12,966 bases of DNA from Temnopleurus reevesii (lineage: Eukaryota > Echinodermata > Echinoidea > Temnopleuroida > Temnopleuridae), in assembly GCA_036244855.1 (NCBI GenBank), contig BQKZ01012911.1, positions 1-12,966 of the forward strand, given 5' to 3'. The translations under genes and the position numbers were made by a program. A model generated the notes under the pieces. The model worked only from the letters and a program-made list of their open reading frames with translations. It was not told the DNA's origin and made no database searches. Below, one piece after another: positions 7,868 to 12,966 of this stretch. Position 1 is the first letter of the stretch; every line of letters starts with the position of its first letter.

Positions 7868-7870
7868 TTA
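5740..7870 (-). CDS. Non-LTR retrotransposon reverse transcriptase, 5'-truncated ORF2
   Basis: This is the pol protein of a jockey/CR1-group-like element. In the 722-residue open frame read from 7908, the fingers motif ASGPDNIPARLLKEC lies at 235-249 and NYRPISLT at 293-300. The first catalytic Asp is in LLDFSKAFDKV (363-373), SSGVPQGTVLGPLLF is at 419-433, and the active-site FADD is at 451-454. A C-terminal region with SSVWDPY (582-588) and a CLWNDLP motif near 692-698 ends at Asp722. All three catalytic Asp residues are present and there is no internal stop. The frame's nominal start is TTG at 7908 inside the neighbouring TIR element, so residues 1-13 are not part of this gene and no genuine start is present. 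The N-terminal endonuclease is missing. Confidence 0.9.
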
Positions 7871-8064
7871 CTAAGGGGGTGTTGTTCAAAAGCTGCAATT
7901 GATCGCAAATCAACAGCAAATCAGTTGTAAATTGTAACACGCATTTTCATTCGCGCATGATGTGCATTTCTAACAAGACGCACATGAAACAATGATTTTG
8001 ATTGGAGCGTTCCCATCAACTGCAACTTGCGATCAATTGCAACTTTTCAACAACACCCCCTTAG
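7871..8064. mobile_element. 194-bp non-autonomous TIR element next to the retrotransposon
   Basis: Terminal inverted repeats of 38 bp (7871-7908 and 8027-8064) differ at only two positions. They begin CTAAGGGGGTGTTGTT. The interior (7909-8026) has no coding capacity. ACT is present at 7870-7872 and 8065-8067, but it overlaps the repeat, so the target duplication is unclear. The left end lies within 4 bp of the 5' end of the retrotransposon. Superfamily is not assigned. Confidence 0.8.
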
Positions 8065-8430
8065 ACTGATGATATTGTTAACATTTTCAAGTTTGATAAT
8101 TTCTAAGGATAATGAGTACAAGACGGTGCATCAAGTAATCATTCTTGTAAATGCATACCTGCCGACTGAAAATCAGACTCCAGATTTTACCCATCATTTT
8201 GAGGATCATAGGAGGTTACGAAAATAAAAAGAAGATCAGTAGATAGTTACAAACATTACAATGTTATGAAATGCACCTGTCTCCTGAGGAAAATTTCCTT
8301 TATATATCAGGATCAAGTTTCTGTGGTTTTATTGATACCACCTAGTTTGCAAATGAAAATTCTTGAAAATTATAGGAAAGGAGATATGGGCAACAAACAT
8401 ATAATCATACAGAACAGGGAATAAAATTTA
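8065..8430. other. Intergenic DNA, no feature seen
   Basis: There is no endonuclease-like reading of this stretch on the minus strand, so it does not continue the retrotransposon beyond the TIR element. I see no gene or repeat. Confidence 0.5.
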
Positions 8431-8467
8431 AGGGGAGTGAGAGCAGTTGCTCTCCTAAAGCTCCCCT
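8431..8467. repeat. Compact two-part stem-loop within AGCTCCCCT-rich DNA
   Basis: AGGGGAG (8431-8437) pairs with CTCCCCT (8461-8467), and inside it GAGAGCA (8439-8445) pairs with TGCTCTC (8448-8454). AGCTCCCCT recurs at about 8459, 8543 and 8589, suggesting an old repeat family. Function is unknown. Confidence 0.45.
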
Positions 8468-8881
8468 ATATGATTTTTTCCCCAAGGGAGTGATTTATAG
8501 AGCCCCTTGTAACCCCAAACTTATTACATGAAGACCTAATTTAGCTCCCCTAATATTCTTCTTGGGAGCCTCTAGGAAAGCTATCTACAGCTCCCCTGCA
8601 AATATTTTGAAATTGCTGAGCTAAATGTCTCGGCCAAAATAAATCTATTGATTTAAGAAGAATCCTATTCTATTGGGGAGTTGCAAACCTTCCAGACTAT
8701 AATCAGGACAGGCAATATACAGGTGAATATTTACACAATTGATCCAGATTTTTCTCATACGAAAAAACTGCGATAGTGAACGACATCTTTACATAGTCAT
8801 TTACTAAAGAGGCATGTGATCATCAAGACAATGCTCAAGGAGGTTGGCAGCTCTGCTAATGTTGATCTAGTTTCAACAATA
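8468..8881. other. Intergenic DNA with scattered AGCTCCCCT motifs
   Basis: Two further AGCTCCCCT motifs lie within 150 bp of the stem-loop. I see no gene, splice-bounded frame or inverted repeat beyond that. Confidence 0.4.
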
Positions 8882-9062
8882 CTCCAGGGAGGTGTTTCAC
8901 CAAGATAAGAAAGACTTTACGCACGACTTTACGTTCGACTGGTATCCCTTCTTGCGCATAATCATTCATAATATTACGCGCAATCAGCGCAAGAAGGGAT
9001 ACCAATCGAGCATAAAGTCGTGCGTAAAGTCTTTCTTATCTTGGTGAAACACCTCCCTGGAG
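8882..9062. mobile_element. Near-perfect 181-bp hairpin (foldback/MITE-like) element
   Basis: The arms at 8882-8957 and 8987-9062 are 76 bp each with only three mismatches, separated by a 29-base AT-rich loop. The outer ends read CTCCAGGGAGGTGTTTCACC and its complement. The arms contain the motif TTACGCACGACTTTA. There is no coding capacity and no target duplication is visible. The element is a close structural relative of the diverged copy at 5126-5307. The high arm identity implies a recent insertion or continuing correction between arms. Confidence 0.9.
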
Positions 9063-9240
9063 GGATACCAACCTCCTATATACACAAGGACAGACATGAA
9101 GATGTGAATCATCAAACAGCTGAAACAAAAATTCCCTTTACGAAAGAGTGTGTATGGTTATTGTTATCATGCTTTCTCTCATTAAAAAATATCTTTGGTT
9201 CAGCTTTTCAGTGATCCTCATTCCAAAGCTCCTGTCACGA

Positions 9241-9393
9241 AGAAGCCTGAAAGCAACAGGATTCAACCACATTCTTTTTTCCAGTCGAGTCCTGATCGAC
9301 CTCATAAACTGCCCCTGAACATCAAGGAGGGATACAAAACTCAGATCATATAGGATTCAATTGGACTAAGGATCCTGTTGCTTCCAGGCTTCT
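9241..9393. mobile_element. Short inverted-repeat element, 22-bp ends
   Basis: AGAAGCCTGAAAGCAACAGG with two more bases (9241-9262) pairs with the reverse complement at 9372-9393, with one mismatch. The 109-bp interior is non-coding. It may be a small non-autonomous transposon, but no target duplication is seen. A structured unique sequence is possible. Confidence 0.5.
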
Positions 9394-9819
9394 ATGTGAT
9401 TGGGGTGTGACTTCTATCCATTTGTATTATCCAGAAGGTTGGTATTTATGTTATGTTGATTTTGTGTCACTAAAGATCTTTAGTACACAGAATGATGCCT
9501 TGGTAGAAGAAATACGAGACGATATTTGGATCAATAATTTTCAAACACTGTTACAAAATTCTATCTTTTGGAAACTCACTCTGAGATCAAGTATATGATT
9601 GGTCAAGTACAATAGTGAGTGATTCAGTTTTTAAAGTATTTTCGGCATGCACTTGAATTTTGAAGTAGTCTTTGGTTATAGCAAAGTCCTGTGTGATCCT
9701 AATTCTATGAGCAAACCATCCAGTCAGCATTGCATGTAGATGGAACAATTTCTGGGATACAATCCTAAATATCTTTAATTCCCTTCAAAATTCTTTCTAT
9801 TGGGAAGTCTATGTATCTA
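9394..9819. other. No feature seen
   Basis: This is AT-rich DNA with short open frames that have no splice sites or recognisable protein character. Confidence 0.4.
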
Positions 9820-9903
9820 CTCTTTTTTTTTCCTTCACATCATAATCTCTTTTCCCTTTTCCTTATTCTTTTTTTCTTCCTTTTCTCTTTTCTTTCCTCT
9901 TTG
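9820..9903. repeat. Polypyrimidine tract
   Basis: About 80 bases are almost all C and T. The tract directly precedes a CAATCAAG acceptor-like site at 9911, so it may serve as, or be mistaken for, a splice pyrimidine tract. Confidence 0.7.
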
Positions 9904-9911
9904 CAATCAAG

Positions 9912-9949
9912 AAAACTTAAGATTCAACAGCATGAAAAGAAATCACTGG
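9912..9949 (+). CDS. Gene B, candidate 38-nt exon
   Basis: A long pyrimidine tract and an AG at 9910-9911 precede it, and a GTGAGT donor starts at 9950. Read with one leading base, it gives KLKIQQHEKKSL plus one base. That last G joins the two leading bases of the exon at 10886 to form GAA (Glu), so the phases agree. The peptide is helical and basic like the next exon. The evidence is splice context and phase only, and so short an exon can arise by chance. Confidence 0.4.
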
Positions 9950-10169
9950 GTGAGTTGTTGTATAGGATGAACCCGAGTCTCAATGGATGAACAATGTTTC
10001 TACTTCAAAACCTTATTGGTTGGAGCAGACCAAAATACGCTGACTATATGAAAGTTAGAGGGGTCTGTCAGATAACATTCACCATCAGTTTTCTGGCACC
10101 TCATTTGGTGCAGTTAAACATCAAGCTAATTAGATATCACTAAAGACCTTTCTCCTGAACAAGGGTAAT
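9950..10169. other. Presumed intron of gene B, nothing seen
   Basis: No element or exon-like frame is visible before the CG-rich TIR element. Confidence 0.4.
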
Positions 10170-10476
10170 GCCCTGGTCACATAGGACCCCGATTCACCCC
10201 GGAGCAGCATTTGACTCAGCTCCGGGGCCGATCGTGTAGCTTCCGGGGCCGATCGTGTTGCTTCCGGGGCCAATCGGATTCCAACACGGATCTCCGGGGT
10301 GAATCGGGAGCCCAACACGATTGTTTTTGGCTGGTTTTGGCCGTGTTTGTGGTCACATAGAAAAATCAGCACTCGAGCTTGGGAAAGTGTATCCCTATTC
10401 ACCCCGATTGAGCCAAAAAGAGCCCCGGATCTCCGGGGTGAATCGTGTTGCTTCCGGGGTCCTATGTGACCAGGGC
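10170..10476. mobile_element. 307-bp CG-rich TIR element with internal repeats
   Basis: Perfect 22-bp terminal inverted repeats occupy 10170-10191 and 10455-10476 (starting GCCCTGGTCACATAGGACCC). The interior carries three tandem units of about 21 bp around TTCCGGGGCCGATCGTG (10219-10280). It also carries several TCCGGGGTGAATCG motifs in both orientations (about 10189, 10292, 10388, 10431). The GC and CpG content is far above that of the surroundings. There is no clear target duplication and no transposase. The 90-residue minus frame through it, with a repeated EATRSAP, is a shadow of the repeats. Confidence 0.8.
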
Positions 10477-10885
10477 TTAAGCCAGCCTTGGTAGACTTTC
10501 TTAACTTCTTTAAGGAAAACTACTTCAATTGTCTGTTCCTAATACATTGGTGGAATACAGGACAACAAACATTGCCAAGGGAAAGCATTCCACATTTTGT
10601 TTGTATGGTGATTAACAACCAATATCTATTACATAATGACATATGATTGTCATTGTTGGGATGGAGCAGAAATCAACAAGTCTACCTAGATTCCAAATTT
10701 CTTCAAAATTCCCATGTTCAGCATGCAACCTAACATCAAGGAATACTGAAATGTATATATACTTCAGACTTTTTTTTATCTGTTTCTCAGATTTTTCTGC
10801 TTTTAAGCAAGATTTCTCTGCTGCAGACCAAGTCTTAGAGCTCATGAAATGTCATATTTGTTTGTTTGATTCTTTTCATAATCAG
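10477..10885. other. Presumed intron of gene B, nothing firm
   Basis: This is AT-rich with a pyrimidine-rich end leading to the TTTTCATAATCAG acceptor. Another AG after CTGCTGC near 10825 has no open frame that joins the following exon. Confidence 0.4.
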
Positions 10886-11254
10886 AAAGAGCAAACAACT
10901 GCCACGCAGAGGGCCACCAATACCGCGTTAAGGCAATTATTAGGCAGAAGCTGGCCTCCAAGAGGAGATCTGAAGAGGAACCCGATGCAGGGAATTCCAT
11001 GGAAAAAAGACCGAGGCATGAGATTGCCCAACTTAAAAGGGACAAATCAACGCCTAAAAAAGGAGAAAGAGGCACTGCAGACCCTGAATATCCAGTCGCA
11101 GAAGCTCGCCTCCAAGAGGAGGCCTGAAGAGGAATCTGATGCAGGGAATTCCACGGAAAAAAGGCCGAGGCAGGAGATTGCCTAACTAAAAAGGGATAAA
11201 GCGACGCTGAAAAAGGAAAAAGAGGCTCTACAGACACTAAACATTACTGTTCAG
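10886..11254 (+). pseudogene. Gene B, coiled-coil exon of two tandem units, reading frame broken
   Basis: The acceptor TTTTCATAATCAG ends at 10885 and a GTGTGA donor starts at 11255. The frame with codons starting at 10888 reads RANNCHAEGHQYRVKAIIR, then two tandem units starting QKLASKRR at 10945 and 11099. Each unit reads roughly EEE, DAGNS, EKRPR, EIA, LKRDK, TLKKEKEALQTLNI, which is basic, helical and coiled-coil-like, with PRKR-type clusters suggesting a nuclear protein. Unit 1 is 154 bp because of one extra base after its KST codons, which shifts the frame. Unit 2 has TAA where unit 1 has CAA (Gln). The exon therefore cannot be translated through as given. Either it is a pseudogene or the sequence has errors. 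Function is unknown. Confidence 0.7.
10945..11254 (+). repeat. Tandem duplication of a coiled-coil coding unit
   Basis: Units at 10945-11098 (154 bp) and 11099-11254 (156 bp) share CCTCCAAGAGGAG, GATGCAGGGAATTCCA and AGACCGAGGCA-type stretches at high identity. The differences include a single-base insertion in unit 1 and a C-to-T stop in unit 2. Confidence 0.9.
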
Positions 11255-11538
11255 GTGTGATTTTCTAGATTTGCATGTTTCTCTTGATAAAGAAAATATT
11301 TCCTGTATTTTTTTGGATAGATTACTAAAGATGCGATGTTTCGGTTTGGGGACATTTTGTACCAGTATATGATATGTTTTTTGTCATGAATTGATTGAGG
11401 TGAAATACTGTGAATATTTTTTTTTATTACTGTATTGTTTTAATATATAATCTGTATGTATGTGGATATCGTAGGTGGTTGTTGATTTTGGAATTTTGTT
11501 TCATATTTTATTTCATTTATGTCATTGTAACTTTTTAG
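11255..11538. other. Intron of gene B, nothing seen
   Basis: This is AT-rich with T-runs, bounded by GTGTGA at the left and AACTTTTTAG at the right. No element is visible. Confidence 0.5.
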
Positions 11539-11739
11539 GTAGGGTCACTTGCTACGACCGACAGCTACAAGAGGCGTGTCCTGAAACTGGGGGAACCCGG
11601 AGAAAGGGACCATTCTATTACTCTAACTCTCTGGAGAGAAGAGGCAGTAGCAGAGAGGCACATAGGAGACCGGATCTCTGTATCAGCGGTGATACGAGAC
11701 GACAATGGGCTAAAAGGAACCCCAAGCAGCAAAATTGAA
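11539..11739 (+). CDS. Gene B, exon encoding an OB-fold-like segment
   Basis: The acceptor AACTTTTTAG ends at 11538 and a GTGAGT donor starts at 11740. The 67 codons start in phase 0, matching the preceding exon's end. The protein begins VGSLATTDSYKRRVLKLGE and continues through SITLTLWREEAV to HIGDRISVSAVI. The pattern ITLTLW, then EA, then GDRISV is characteristic of the middle strands of RPA-type single-strand-binding OB folds. That implies nucleic-acid binding, but only half a domain is visible and no partner is known. The frame is intact. A different frame gives an 87-residue open stretch that is not protein-like. Confidence 0.6.
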
Positions 11740-12179
11740 GTGAGTCATTGAATGTTGTATTTTATTGTGATTTGTAATGTGTTTTTTACGTATAAATGTT
11801 TTTATGTATAATGTAGTAAAAAAAAGTAGAATTCAGAAATGTTATTGATAATGACTAGTACATAGTTTCAACATCCATGTGAATTGGATGTCTACATGTG
11901 TTTTTGGTAGAATGTTGTAGAATTTACAAAGATGATTAAATCTTTAGGGTATCTTGTGTTTTAGTACCAAATGTTTATGGAGAAAGCTTTTTTGTGATTT
12001 ACATTGATGACAGATAATTTGTTATTGAAGCATATGCAGAGTTGTTTAATTCAGATTAGGTCTATCTAAATCATGATTTAAATTGCAATTGAAATCACTT
12101 AATTTTTTTTCATAGAAATCAGTGATTTAGATCAAGTTTTAACATACATATTTTTTCATGTGTTGTATCTCATTTTCAG
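11740..12179. other. Intron of gene B, nothing seen
   Basis: This is AT-rich with no recognised element. No obvious micro-exon was found that would correct the phase between the flanking exons. Confidence 0.45.
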
Positions 12180-12297
12180 AGATCATGTCAATGCAATGCT
12201 GAATGGGGAGAAGTACATCCGCATTCCACAGGATCTAATGATACAATTTGAGAGTCTTTTGGGGAAGACCATCAAATACACGTTAGAAGGAAACATG
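12180..12297 (+). CDS. Gene B, exon following the OB-like segment
   Basis: The acceptor CTCATTTTCAG ends at 12179 and a GTAAGC donor starts at 12298. The only open frame has codons from 12181: DHVNAMLNGEKYIRIPQDLM, then IQFESLLGKTIKYTLEGNM. This is a compact alpha/beta-like peptide and could continue the OB-like fold. One base (A at 12180) is left over at the start, while the previous exon ends in phase 0. The two exons therefore do not join in frame unless a small exon or another splice site lies between them. It ends in phase 0. Confidence 0.6.
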
Positions 12298-12946
12298 GTA
12301 AGCAGCATCGACATTATTGGATAAGCAGTTTTCCTTGACTTACAGTATGTTTTATATGTAACTTTTAAGAGGAAAAAATAGTTTGTTTTATTGATAACAT
12401 CTGACCCAAGCACAAATATACATCATAATTACTTAAATTTTGTTATGTATTTTTTTATCTTTGTTGGCAAGTTATTGTTAAATAGCTCTGTATCAGTTGT
12501 CTAGACAGTGAGAGGCTAATTTTCCTGACCTACAGTAGGTTATTTAAGAGGAAAGAGTTTGTTTTATTGATAAGATCTGACCCAAGCACAAATAGGCATC
12601 ATTATTACTTATATTTTCTTATGTATTCTTTTAATTTTTGGCAAGTTTTTTTTAATAACTCTGTATGGGTTCTCTAGACAGTGAGTGGCTAAATTTCCCT
12701 GACCTACAGTATGTGTTATATGTAACTTTTAAGAGGAAAGAGTTTGTTTTGTTGATAAGATGTGACGCAAGCACAAATAGGCATCATGAATACTTATAGT
12801 TTGTTATGTAATTCTGATATTTTTAGTAGAAATTTTGTTATATCACTGTATGAGTTTTATAGATGTATCATTCTGTTTTCAGTAATGTAGAGAATAGCAT
12901 TTTTGTTTCATAACTCTTTGTCTATATTCCACTGTTCGTAATATAG
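12298..12946. other. Intron of gene B containing a long tandem repeat
   Basis: It is bounded by GTAAGC and a TTCGTAATATAG acceptor-like site. Most of it is the tandem repeat at 12329-12868. Confidence 0.5.
12329..12868. repeat. Intronic tandem repeat, three copies of about 175-191 bp
   Basis: Units start near 12329, 12520 and 12694, each with TTCC(T)TGAC(C)TACAGTA, TTTAAGAGGAAA, TTTGTTTT(A/G)TTGATAA, AAGCACAAATA and CTAGACAGTGAG-like parts. Unit 2 lacks about 13 bp present in units 1 and 3. Divergence is moderate, and the third unit decays toward its end. Confidence 0.85.
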
Positions 12947-12966
12947 GATTTTCCGGCCAAATTCAC
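12947..12966 (+). CDS. Gene B, possible start of the next exon (cut by window edge)
   Basis: An acceptor-like TTCGTAATATAG ends at 12946. Read in phase 0, which fits the preceding exon, it gives DFPAKF and runs off the window. Too little is visible to be sure. Confidence 0.35.

Noticed and set aside
8027..8227. 66-residue open frame starting like the reverse transcriptase frame
   Set aside because: Its first residues come from the inverted repeat at 8027-8064, and the rest is non-coding flank.
8065..8250. Continuation of the retrotransposon (endonuclease) beyond the TIR element
   Set aside because: Minus-strand translation has stops and no endonuclease-like motif, so the element ends at about 7867.
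10130..10402. Minus-strand frame with a repeated EATRSAP peptide
   Set aside because: The peptide repeat is a translation of the 21-bp DNA repeat inside the CG-rich TIR element.
10643..11185. 180-residue plus-strand open frame
   Set aside because: In unit 1 it reads the tandem units in a shifted frame and crosses the acceptor at 10885. The consistent repeat protein frame is another one, broken by an inserted base.
10842..11237. 131-residue minus-strand open frame
   Set aside because: It is the antisense shadow of the tandem coiled-coil units.
11475..11738. 87-residue plus-strand open frame
   Set aside because: It overlaps the OB-like exon in a different frame and begins in intron. The phase-compatible frame is far more protein-like.
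12329..12868. CRISPR-like array
   Set aside because: Repeats are long, diverged and contiguous with no spacers, in an intron of a eukaryote.

Overview
The window looks like animal nuclear DNA, most probably from an echinoderm such as a sea urchin. It is AT-rich. Coding signal comes as short exons with GT-AG borders and compatible phases, and introns and intergenic DNA are full of foldback elements, a SINE-like element, LINE tails and one large non-LTR retrotransposon. The sea-urchin assignment rests on general resemblance of these repeats (hairpin elements with GTGTTTCA ends, a SINE-like element ending in a CTATATAAAT tail). It is a judgement, not a search result. There are no bacterial-style operons, RNA genes or CRISPR arrays.

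Region 1 (about 40-4220, + strand): the 3' part of a multi-exon gene. Five exons (40-91, 782-926, 1584-1721, 2586-2747, 3730-3887) join in phase to about 217 residues. They encode the second half of an IQ-type calmodulin-binding motif, a basic helical segment, an EF-hand-like helix pair, a conserved-looking tryptophan segment and a Glu/Lys/Arg-rich helical tail. I do not recognise the gene with confidence. The introns hold a SINE-like copy, a nested LINE tail flanked by 22-bp direct repeats, a broken partial copy of exon 3, and a foldback element.

Region 2 (about 4220-9393): no host gene seen. It contains a hAT-like TIR element (4572-4811), foldback elements (4869-5028, 5126-5307, 8882-9062), a 194-bp TIR element (7871-8064), an inverted-repeat element (9241-9393), and a minus-strand retrotransposon (about 5572-7867). 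The retrotransposon has an intact reverse transcriptase but no endonuclease domain, and it abuts the 194-bp TIR element.

Region 3 (about 9912-12966, + strand): parts of a second gene, possibly decayed. It has a candidate 38-nt exon, a basic coiled-coil exon built from two tandem copies of about 154 bp (one with a +1 frameshift, one with a stop), an exon whose protein looks like an OB fold, a fourth exon, and the start of a fifth at the window edge. A CG-rich TIR element (10170-10476) lies in the first intron, and a roughly 190-bp tandem repeat (three copies) in the last.

I see no convincing new multi-gene system. The most interesting points are the unrecognised IQ/EF-hand-like gene, the repeat-built coiled-coil plus OB-like gene, and the dense set of related hairpin elements.
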